Assembly (NCBI GenBank): GCA_913020235.1
Contig: CAJWBT010000051.1
Coordinates: 1 to 10,441, forward strand
Source of the DNA: an uncultured Chloroflexota bacterium
GTDB lineage: Bacteria > Chloroflexota > Dehalococcoidia > UBA3495
Reading direction: 5' to 3'
Length of the DNA: 10,441 nt
Part shown: piece after piece, positions 4,781 through 10,441 of the stretch
How positions within the stretch are numbered: the stretch's first letter is position 1
Layout of the letters: the number at the start of each line of letters is the position of its first letter
Position numbers and translations under genes: made by a program
The notes under the pieces: generated by a model
What the model was told of the DNA's origin: nothing
What the model saw: only the letters and a program-made list of their open reading frames with translations
Database searches by the model: none

Positions 4781-5722
4781 ATGCGCCTGGTTTTCATGGG
4801 AACGCCGGCCTTCGCCATCCCTGTCCTGCAAGCCCTGGCCACCGCTCCGGACGTTCAGATAGTCGGGGTGTACACTCCGCCCGACCGTCCAAGAGGCCGG
4901 GGCCGGCCGACGGAGATGCCGCCGGTCAAAAGCCACGCAATTGAACGCGGACTGCCGGTCCACCAGCCTCCAACCCTGCGCTCGGAGCAGGCGCAGCACG
5001 AACTGGCCGGGCTCAAGCCTGACGTGATCGTGGTGGCGGCCTACGGTAAGCTGCTGCCGGCCCAGTTCCTGGGAACCCCGGTCCACGGCTGCCTCAACCT
5101 CCACCCGTCGTTGCTGCCTCGGTACCGGGGACCCTCGCCCGTGGCAACGGCCATCGTCGAGGGCGCGGCAACCACCGGGGTCACCCTCATGCTGCTGGAC
5201 CAGGGTATGGACACCGGGCCAATAATCTCCCAACAAGGGTATCCTCTGTCCGGCCGGGAGACCACTGAGACATTGACCGCCTCCCTGTTCCAACTGGGCG
5301 CTGAGTTGCTCCTCCGGTGCCTTGCGCCCTGGGTGGCGGGCCAGATTGCGGCCCAACCGCAGGATGATTCCGTGGCCACCTCAACCCGCAAGCTGGAGCG
5401 CGCCGACGGCCAGGCCGATTGGGCGCTCCAGGCGACGGCGCTAGACCGGCACTGCCGAGCCTACTCCCCTTGGCCGGGTTTGTTTACCCACTGGGAGGGC
5501 AAGGTGCTCAAGCTTTTGGACGTGACCCCGCTGCCCCAAAAGGGGGCGCCACCGGCTCCTCAAGGCCAGGTGGTCACGGTGGAGTCCACGGACTCAGCGG
5601 TGGGAGTAGGCACCGGGGACGGTATCCTGGGTTTGAACACGGTGCAGGTGGAAGGCCGCCGCGCAATGCCGGCCGGGGAATTCCTTCGGGGTCACCCCCG
5701 CTTCGCCGGCGCGCGCCTGTGA
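4781..5722 (+). CDS. fmt: Methionyl-tRNA formyltransferase
   Basis: Fmt transfers a formyl group from 10-formyl-tetrahydrofolate to Met-tRNAfMet for translation initiation, in the cytoplasm. The 313-residue product has the normal length. It starts MRLVFMGTPAFAIPVLQAL. The formyltransferase signature NLHPSLLPRYRGPSP contains N106, H108 and S110, and the catalytic aspartate D144 is in LLDQGMDTGPI. A C-terminal OB-type domain (about 205-313) binds tRNA. The usual SLLPRWRGAAP appears here as SLLPRYRGPSP, a mild divergence. The ATG at 4781 is chosen over a GTG at 4766 because it gives the exact family N-terminus and GGAGGG (4772-4777) lies just before it, with a rather short spacing. No def (deformylase) gene adjoins, unlike the common def-fmt pair. 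Confidence 0.96.
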   Translation: MRLVFMGTPAFAIPVLQALATAPDVQIVGVYTPPDRPRGRGRPTEMPPVKSHAIERGLPVHQPPTLRSEQAQHELAGLKPDVIVVAAYGKLLPAQFLGTPVHGCLNLHPSLLPRYRGPSPVATAIVEGAATTGVTLMLLDQGMDTGPIISQQGYPLSGRETTETLTASLFQLGAELLLRCLAPWVAGQIAAQPQDDSVATSTRKLERADGQADWALQATALDRHCRAYSPWPGLFTHWEGKVLKLLDVTPLPQKGAPPAPQGQVVTVESTDSAVGVGTGDGILGLNTVQVEGRRAMPAGEFLRGHPRFAGARL

Positions 5723-5785
5723 TGGGGCCTCGTTCCCAGGGTGAGTCTTTCGCGGGGCTCATGGAAAGCGGTCAACACTCGCCTG

Positions 5786-5814
5786 TTGGTGAAACGGCGG
5801 CGGCGGCGTACAAT
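5786..5814 (+). promoter_or_regulatory. Candidate promoter of the cyclase-family gene
   Basis: TTGGTG (5786-5791), 17-nt spacer, TACAAT (5809-5814); start near 5821 and a leader of about 58 nt. The spacer contains four GGC triplets in tandem, so its length could vary by slippage. Confidence 0.6.
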
Positions 5815-5838
5815 GGCCCTGGCAAAATCGAAGAGCAA

Positions 5839-5862
5839 CCAGACCTTTCGCCAGACCTTTCG
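5839..5862 (+). repeat. Exact tandem duplication of CCAGACCTTTCG in the cyclase leader
   Basis: Two identical 12-bp copies (5839-5850 and 5851-5862) sit directly before the AGGAGG ribosome site (5865-5870). It may be a recent duplication or a repeated binding site for a regulator in the leader. Confidence 0.9.
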
Positions 5863-5878
5863 ATAGGAGGTAACGTCG

Positions 5879-6826
5879 ATGGCAAGTGAGATTCCGTCCG
5901 AAACACAGGTGCTGGAGTGGATGACCTCCCTCAGCAACTGGGGGCGCTGGGGCGACAACGACCAGCTAGGGTGTTTGAACTTGATCGAGCCGGCCAAGCG
6001 GATACAAGCGGCGGGCCTGGTCCGCGACGGGATCGCGGTGAGCTGCGCCCGGCCCATCGTCACCGGCATGGCGCCCGACGTCACCCACCCGGTGCAGCGG
6101 TTCATGGTGGACAGCGGCGAAGGCCGCGACACCGACCCGCCGGAGCGCCGGGTGACCCGCCGCGGCGCGGCCGAATATATCGGCATGGTTTTCCACGGCC
6201 AGACTATCACCCACGTGGACGCCCTTTCCCACTATTCTTGGGAAGGGCTGATGTATAACGGCAAACCGGCCAGCCTGATCACCTCGCGTGAAGGGGCCCA
6301 GATCTACTCTATAGAACCGGCTGGGGACGGCATAGTGACTCGCGGCGTACTTCTGGACATTCCGCCGACGCGCGGAGTGTCCTGGTTGGACCCGTCCGAT
6401 TATGTCATGCCGGCGGACCTGGAAGCGGCGGAGCAGCTTCAAGACGTCCAGGTAGAGGAAGGGGACATCCTGCTGGTGCGGACGGGGAACTATCGCATGC
6501 GGCTGGAAACGGGGCCGGTGTCCGGCAGCGAGCCGGCGACCGCGTGCCAGGTAGCTTGCGCTCCCTGGTTCAAAGAGCGGGGCGTAGCCATGCTGGGCAC
6601 CGACACCTCCAACGATGTACGGCCCAGCCAATACGCCTCGGTGGGGTCCCCGTTGCACACCATGTGCTTGGTAACCCTGGGGCTATGGTTGATCGACAAT
6701 ACCAACCTGGAGCAGTTGGCTGAAGCCTGCCGCCAGCGCGGCAGGTACCAATTCATGTTGACCGTGGCGCCCTTGCGCCTGCGGAACGTTACCGGCTCCC
6801 CGGTCAACCCGATTGCCCTTTTCTAG
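5879..6826 (+). CDS. Cyclase family (kynurenine formamidase-like) metal-dependent hydrolase
   Basis: The 315-residue product belongs to the cyclase/arylformamidase-like superfamily (Pfam 'Cyclase'), whose characterised members hydrolyse amides or lactone-like bonds with a bound divalent metal. The N-terminal block SNWGRWGDNDQLGCLNLI (about 19-36) marks the WGRWG subfamily. The metal motif is H106-G-Q-T-I-T-H112-V-D114-A-L-S-H118, where the canonical HxGTHxD has isoleucine (I110) in place of glycine. MYNGK (125-129) and the C-terminal LHTMCLVTLGLWLIDN (H260) also fit. There is no signal peptide, so it is probably cytoplasmic. AGGAGG with 8-nt spacing supports the ATG, and it has its own promoter candidate after fmt. 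The substrate is unknown; specific kynurenine formamidase activity should not be assumed because no tryptophan-catabolism genes are near. Confidence 0.88.
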   Translation: MASEIPSETQVLEWMTSLSNWGRWGDNDQLGCLNLIEPAKRIQAAGLVRDGIAVSCARPIVTGMAPDVTHPVQRFMVDSGEGRDTDPPERRVTRRGAAEYIGMVFHGQTITHVDALSHYSWEGLMYNGKPASLITSREGAQIYSIEPAGDGIVTRGVLLDIPPTRGVSWLDPSDYVMPADLEAAEQLQDVQVEEGDILLVRTGNYRMRLETGPVSGSEPATACQVACAPWFKERGVAMLGTDTSNDVRPSQYASVGSPLHTMCLVTLGLWLIDNTNLEQLAEACRQRGRYQFMLTVAPLRLRNVTGSPVNPIALF

Positions 6827-6941
6827 CTTATTGTCCCTTCCGGGTCAGATACTCTTCCGAGCGCCACTGAGTTTGTGAGGTAGGCTGATTCTCGGCCCGT
6901 GGCGGGCGCCCCCTCAGGTCAAAGGCAAGCCTGCCGCGCCC

Positions 6942-8240
6942 CTACCGAACGCCGGGGATAAACGGCTTCACCAGGAACACCAAGAATGACCCGCCCACGA
7001 GGAGGCCTCCGATAATCAGCAGAGTCAGCGAAGGACCGACGAAGCCATCCGTGAGCTGCTTCCCAAAGGAGACCAGAAGGTCACCGCCCAGGCCGGTGAC
7101 CGACGGCGGAATATCTGAAACGTCCTCGGCCCCCCGGTCAACCAGGTCCCGCAACCAATCGGGCACCCGGGATTGCACCACCTTGCCGACACCGAAGAAA
7201 ACGGCACCCGTGAAGGCCAAAGCGGCTCCGGGCCAGCGCAGCCCGCTGGACAAACTGGGGAAATGAACCAACCCCATAAGGATTGACCCGCCGACCACCA
7301 TGATCAGGGCCAGCGGTTTTCCGAAGTCGCGGCCCCTGTTCACCCAGTCCCGGCCGTCATCGATGTCGGACCGCAGTTCCGCCTCGGATATGTCGTCGTT
7401 CCAAGCGGTAATGCGGTGGATCAGGTCAAGCCGGTCCCCTTGGTCCAACTCTTTCCTGATTTCGTCGAGCGCGTCGTCCATCAGCGGCGTCGCCAGGGGC
7501 CGGGCCGCCTGCTTCAGCACTCCCAAGGTATCGCCCTGGATGAACTGGCTCCGGATCTCGCTCCTGCTGAGCCTCAGCCCCGCTTTGGCCCGCGCGTCCA
7601 GGGCGACGCTATCGATGGCCCGGTCGAAGGCGGCGTCGAAGATCAACTGCCGGCAAGTTTGAGGGAAGGCCTTTATCGATGGGATTGACTGGGGCACCAC
7701 CCCTCCGGACAGATCGCGCCACGTCGCCTCAAACCGGCCGGCCATCTGATCGACCTGTTGGGCATTGCACACCGGGGCACCCGGGTCCTCTTCCACCAAC
7801 CCGTCAATCCGCCCGTCGATGTACCGGAAAAGAATGGGCTTGATGTTGTCCAGGGGCGGGCCCAACTCTACGTATAGCTCAAGGGTATCCACTTCGTCGT
7901 TGAAATAGGCCACGGTACGCTGAATGGAGCCCTCAACCTGAGATTGGACGTAGTCCGGCGGAACGATCTCCTTGAGCAACTCCACGATCTCCTCATGGGT
8001 CACCACCTGGATGTCGCCCAGCAAATCATCGGTGGTCTCCTTCAGCTCCGCGTCCAGCAGCACTTCGTCGTAGACCCGGTTGTAGGTATCTTCTCCGGCG
8101 ATGGTGTCGGTGTAGAAATCGGCGCTCAATAGTTTGTCGGAAAAGTTGTTCAATAGAAGCCAGAATAGAAAGCCAAAGAAAATGACGACTCCCAGGACGA
8201 GGCTCGCCACGGACCTGATAACAAGAAATAAGCAGCCCAT
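6942..8240 (-). CDS. Conserved-type integral membrane protein of unknown function
   Basis: I do not recognise a family. The 432-residue product has one N-terminal membrane helix (about 4-30, very hydrophobic, FFGFLFWLLL), then about 275 mainly acidic, helix-prone polar residues (31-308), then three further hydrophobic segments (about 309-327, 337-353 and 403-424). The large middle part thus lies on one side of the membrane, probably outside. It contains the protein's C158 and C196, which could form a disulfide. Residues 354-400 form a second loop (VPDWLRDLVDRGAEDVSD). AGAGGT with suitable spacing precedes the ATG at 8238-8240. It converges with the cyclase gene and follows htpX in direction, but 564 bp and a terminator separate them, so it is its own unit. 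No catalytic motif was seen. Confidence 0.85.
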   Translation of the reverse strand: MGCLFLVIRSVASLVLGVVIFFGFLFWLLLNNFSDKLLSADFYTDTIAGEDTYNRVYDEVLLDAELKETTDDLLGDIQVVTHEEIVELLKEIVPPDYVQSQVEGSIQRTVAYFNDEVDTLELYVELGPPLDNIKPILFRYIDGRIDGLVEEDPGAPVCNAQQVDQMAGRFEATWRDLSGGVVPQSIPSIKAFPQTCRQLIFDAAFDRAIDSVALDARAKAGLRLSRSEIRSQFIQGDTLGVLKQAARPLATPLMDDALDEIRKELDQGDRLDLIHRITAWNDDISEAELRSDIDDGRDWVNRGRDFGKPLALIMVVGGSILMGLVHFPSLSSGLRWPGAALAFTGAVFFGVGKVVQSRVPDWLRDLVDRGAEDVSDIPPSVTGLGGDLLVSFGKQLTDGFVGPSLTLLIIGGLLVGGSFLVFLVKPFIPGVR

Positions 8241-8398
8241 CTTTACCTCTCAGCCCCTGCGGGATTCGCTGCCGGTATTCGCGTGGTCCTGTCCGTCATT
8301 GACGGTGGGGCAGAGGGCCGTCCCGCCGGCGCCTTCCCTACCCTCAGCCGCCCCATGCACAAGAGCCAACTGCACCATTGGATTCTCGATCCGCGCCG

Positions 8399-8404
8399 AT
8401 TCTA
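8399..8404 (-). promoter_or_regulatory. Candidate extended -10 promoter of the membrane-protein gene
   Basis: Leftward strand TGC-TAGAAT: TAGAAT at 8399-8404 preceded by TGN, an extended -10. No good -35 hexamer lies 16-18 nt away. Start would be near 8392, leaving a leader of about 150 nt. Confidence 0.42.
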
Positions 8405-8595
8405 GCACAAATCGCCGACTACTTCACGCCGCCGCCGGGAAGACCCTGTTTAGTCCGATCTGAGAGTTTCTTTAATGGGCCAATCCCCGGTTATCGCTTC
8501 GAAAACAGTCCACGAGGCGCGCTCATCCGGGTTGGCCGGGGTCAGAGAACCGGTGGAGGCGGTTCATCAAAGGCAGACCATCCCGATCGGACTTT

Positions 8596-8668
8596 CGTCT
8601 TTCCGGCACAAACTGGAATCCAGAGAGGTGTAGCTGGATCCTCCTTCCGCGGAAAGGCCGGGATGACG
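8596..8668. repeat. Degenerate intergenic palindrome resembling dispersed TTCCGGC...GGAATCCAG repeats
   Basis: The left half runs CGTCTTTCCGGC ... GGAATCCAG; the right half mirrors it as CTGGATCC ... GGCCGGGATGACG. This layout (CGTCATTCC.../CTGGATTCC mirror halves around a short centre) is the well-known type of dispersed intergenic repeat found in many bacteria, here partly decayed, with an inner TCCGCGGA. Confidence 0.6.
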
Positions 8669-8726
8669 GACCAGGTATCAAGCCACTTACGATACGCGAG
8701 ACTGGTGACGGGCCTACTTCCAAGAA

Positions 8727-8761
8727 AGAAAAAGGGTCGCCTGGACCGGTCCAGGGGACCC
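8727..8761 (-). terminator. Rho-independent terminator of htpX
   Basis: Leftward strand: a 28-bp palindrome (8734-8761, GGGTCCCCTGGACC mirrored with one mismatch, 13 of 14 pairs) followed by TTTTTC (8728-8733) and further pyrimidines. It lies 43 bp after the htpX stop. Confidence 0.85.
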
Positions 8762-8804
8762 TCTACTCCTATCCGTCGTGGAAGAAGCGCTTTCAGGAAT
8801 TGGT

Positions 8805-9653
8805 CTAGTAGTTGGGCGGCATCTCCCGCAGCCGGCGCACCCGCTCGGCCATGGGCGGATGGGTCGAAAACATCTTGGCCATGGACGCGCCGCTGAGAGG
8901 GTTGACGATGAACAGGTGGGAGGCCCCCTCAGCCACCTTCATTGGGCGGGCCCGGCTGCCCATCTCCAGCTTCTCCAGGGCGCTGGCCAGGGCGTAGGGG
9001 TTGCCCGAGGTGCGCCCGCCGGTGGCGTCCGCTTGGAACTCCCGAGTCCGGGAAATGGCCGCCCGGATCAAGGCCGCGGCGAGGGGCATGACGATGGCTA
9101 TGACAAGGAGGCCGATTATGTTCCCGCCGCCGCCCCTGCCTCCCCTCATGCCCCCGAACATGGCGGAAAACTGGGCCATCATGGCCAGCATGGAGATGGC
9201 CCCGGCAATGGTGGCGACCATCGCCATGATCAGGGTATCCCGGTTGCCCACATGGGCCATCTCGTGGGCCAGCACCCCGCCCAGCTCTTCCCGATTGAGG
9301 ATACGGCGAATGCCGGTGGTTACGGCCACCGTGGCGTGCCGCGGATTGCGGCCGGTGGCGAAGGCGTTGGGGGATTCGGAATCGATCTCGTAGACCTTGG
9401 GCATGGGCAGGCCGGCGAGCGAAGCCTGTTCGGCGACGATCCCGTACAGCTCCGGGTCTTCGCCCTCGGTCACCGGGTGGGCGTGGGCCATCTTCAGTGC
9501 GATCTTGTCACTGGACCAATACGCGATTCCGTTCATGGCTATAGCGATGGCCAGAGCGAAGATGATCCCCGCTTCTCCCCCGAGCCCGGCCCCAATAATC
9601 AGCAGCAGCCCGGTCAGGGCCATCATCAAGAAAAAGGTTTTCACTGTGTTCAT
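8805..9653 (-). CDS. htpX: HtpX-type membrane zinc metalloprotease (M48B)
   Basis: HtpX is a membrane-bound zinc endopeptidase that takes part in quality control of membrane proteins; its active site faces the cytoplasm. The 282-residue product has the family length. Two N-terminal membrane helices (about 7-24 and 28-45) precede SESPNAFATGRNP, then the zinc motif H130-E131-M-A-H134. Two more helices follow (about 142-164 and 179-200). The third zinc ligand is probably E205 in SRTREFQADA, and the C-terminal block is HPPMAERVRRLREM. The loop at 165-177 between the last two helices is a Gly/Arg-rich run. ATG at 9651-9653 gives the usual start; the ribosome site (GAGGG) is distant and weak. It stands alone between a promoter and a terminator and diverges from etfB. 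Confidence 0.95.
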   Translation of the reverse strand: MNTVKTFFLMMALTGLLLIIGAGLGGEAGIIFALAIAIAMNGIAYWSSDKIALKMAHAHPVTEGEDPELYGIVAEQASLAGLPMPKVYEIDSESPNAFATGRNPRHATVAVTTGIRRILNREELGGVLAHEMAHVGNRDTLIMAMVATIAGAISMLAMMAQFSAMFGGMRGGRGGGGNIIGLLVIAIVMPLAAALIRAAISRTREFQADATGGRTSGNPYALASALEKLEMGSRARPMKVAEGASHLFIVNPLSGASMAKMFSTHPPMAERVRRLREMPPNY

Positions 9654-9728
9654 GTTTCGAGGACCCTCAAGGTTGTTTCCGGAGGGGATGGTCTACCCAA
9701 CGTCCCGCCGGTGATTCTATATAGTACA

Positions 9729-9734
9729 ATTATA
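9729..9734 (-). promoter_or_regulatory. Candidate htpX promoter (extended -10)
   Basis: Leftward strand TGA-TATAAT: a perfect TATAAT (9729-9734) preceded by TGN. No clear -35 is present at 16-18 nt, which an extended -10 can tolerate. Start near 9722, leader about 69 nt. The surroundings (9715-9740) are strikingly AT-rich for this genome. Confidence 0.6.
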
Positions 9735-9793
9735 TCACCTCATTGAGAAATTCCAGTCACGGACTGCCTTGGGCCGAGGCATTTTTCCGTTCG

Positions 9794-9823
9794 TTGACAC
9801 GGTACAGCCCATAGTGATATGTT
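9794..9823 (+). promoter_or_regulatory. Candidate etfB promoter
   Basis: Perfect -35 TTGACA (9794-9799), 18-nt spacer, TATGTT (9818-9823, 4 of 6). Start near 9830, giving a leader of about 34 nt with AGGAGG (9852-9857) before the ATG. It diverges from the htpX promoter with about 60 bp between the -10 and -35 boxes, so one regulator could serve both. Confidence 0.6.
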
Positions 9824-9863
9824 TCACACGTTTTCAGGGGATTGAGGCTACAGGAGGACGGGC

Positions 9864-10441
9864 ATGCCAGTGAAAATCGCGGTGCTTGCCAAGCAGGTAA
9901 TAGATCCCGAGATGCCCATGGCGGCCTTCCGGGTCGATTCCGGAGCCAAGATGGTGGTCACTCCCCCCAATATCCCCCCCGTGGTGAACGGGTTCGACGA
10001 AAACGCAGTTGAGGCGGCCCTGCGCATCAAAGACGCCCAAGAAGCGACCATCACCGTGATTTCCTCCGGCATCTCCTTCGCCCTGGACGTGATGAAGAAA
10101 CCCCTTTCCATGGGCGCCGACGATCTTTACCTGCTGCAGGACGACTCCTTCGTGAATACCGTCGACAGCTTTTTCACCGCTCAGGTCCTGGCCGCCGCCA
10201 TCCGCAAGCTCGAGGGATTCGACCTGGTAATCTGCGGCCGGCAAGCCTCCGACTGGGACAATGCCCAGGTGCCCCTGGGCGTGGCGGAAATCCTGGGTTT
10301 CTCTTGCATCACACTTTGTCGAAAGGTCGAGGTAACGGACGGGAAAGTCTTGGCGGAGCGGGTGATTCCCGACGGCTACGAGGTGTTGGAGGCTTCATTG
10401 CCCGCCCTGGTCACCGTCAGCAACGAGCTGGGCCAGCCCCG
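9864..10441 (+). CDS. etfB: Electron transfer flavoprotein beta subunit, 5' part cut by window edge
   Basis: EtfB pairs with EtfA to carry electrons from acyl-CoA and other dehydrogenases to the quinone pool; the beta subunit binds AMP or, in bifurcating types, a second FAD. The visible 192 residues start MPVKIAVLAKQVIDPE, equivalent to the family IKQVPD block. They continue with VNGFDENAVEAALRIKD (the NPFDENAVEEALRLK signature), GADDLYLLQDD, and the nucleotide-binding stretch DLVICGRQASDWDNAQVPLG. The last visible part, LPALVTVSNELGQP, corresponds to the signature before the conserved basic segment. The usual proline in KQVPD is isoleucine here. AGGAGG at 6 nt supports the ATG. The 3' end and any etfA lie beyond the window. 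Confidence 0.94.
   Translation, partial: MPVKIAVLAKQVIDPEMPMAAFRVDSGAKMVVTPPNIPPVVNGFDENAVEAALRIKDAQEATITVISSGISFALDVMKKPLSMGADDLYLLQDDSFVNTVDSFFTAQVLAAAIRKLEGFDLVICGRQASDWDNAQVPLGVAEILGFSCITLCRKVEVTDGKVLAERVIPDGYEVLEASLPALVTVSNELGQP

Larger units (their letters stand above)
8241..8804. other. Non-coding gap between htpX and the membrane-protein gene
   Basis: No supported gene lies in these 564 bp; open frames here are short and without ribosome sites. It holds, from right to left, the htpX terminator (8727-8761), a degenerate dispersed-type palindrome (8596-8668), a promoter candidate for the membrane-protein gene (8399-8404) and a 13-bp near-palindrome CCGTCA-T-TGACGG (8293-8305) in that gene's leader, which has the form of a repressor operator but matches no site I know. 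Confidence 0.6.

Noticed and set aside
5419..5889. Rightward 156-codon frame overlapping the end of fmt
   Set aside because: It overlaps 300 bp of fmt in another frame, runs through the cyclase promoter and has no recognisable domain.
6890..6941. GCCCG-TGG-CGGGC hairpin as a terminator between the convergent genes
   Set aside because: Only a 5-pair stem with no U-tract on either strand.
8778..9746. Rightward open frame of 322 codons
   Set aside because: Antisense to htpX, whose HExxH and other motifs are unmistakable; high GC keeps the opposite strand open.

Overview
The window is a GC-rich bacterial chromosome segment carrying housekeeping genes. No mobile-element genes, rRNA, tRNA or CRISPR array were seen. 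The mix (uvrB next to ruvA/ruvC/yebC, an rpsP-khpA-rimM cluster without ffh, trmD or rplS, a WGRWG-type cyclase, HtpX and EtfB) and the codon use would fit a Chloroflexota lineage such as Dehalococcoidia/SAR202. That placement is a guess from style, not a proven assignment.

Layout. Positions 1-4118 read leftward: the 5' end of uvrB (cut by the window edge), then ruvA and ruvC (3 nt apart), then yebC with its own good promoter. These handle excision repair, Holliday-junction resolution and translation or transcription quality. Next come rimM, khpA and rpsP, transcribed rpsP to khpA to rimM from a TTGACA-17-TAGAAT promoter and dealing with 30S ribosome structure and maturation. RpsP carries a tail of about 110 residues made of acidic pentapeptide repeats, and its stop codon overlaps the khpA start (ATGA).

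Positions 4218-4585 hold the most intriguing element: a short leftward transcription unit with a TTGACA-18-TAGAAT promoter, a near-perfect Shine-Dalgarno before a 23-codon ORF, two long inverted repeats whose arms interleave like a pseudoknot, a second open frame of 73 codons one nucleotide out of register, and an intrinsic terminator. It matches no RNA or protein family I recognise. It may be a structured RNA, a frameshifted small protein gene, or a gene disrupted by palindromic repeats.

Positions 4781-6826 read rightward: fmt (initiator Met-tRNA formylation) and a metal-dependent cyclase/hydrolase with its own promoter. A leftward four-helix membrane protein of unknown function (6942-8240) and htpX (8805-9653) follow, separated by 564 bp that hold a degenerate dispersed-type palindrome and the htpX terminator. 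htpX diverges from a rightward etfB that runs off the right edge.
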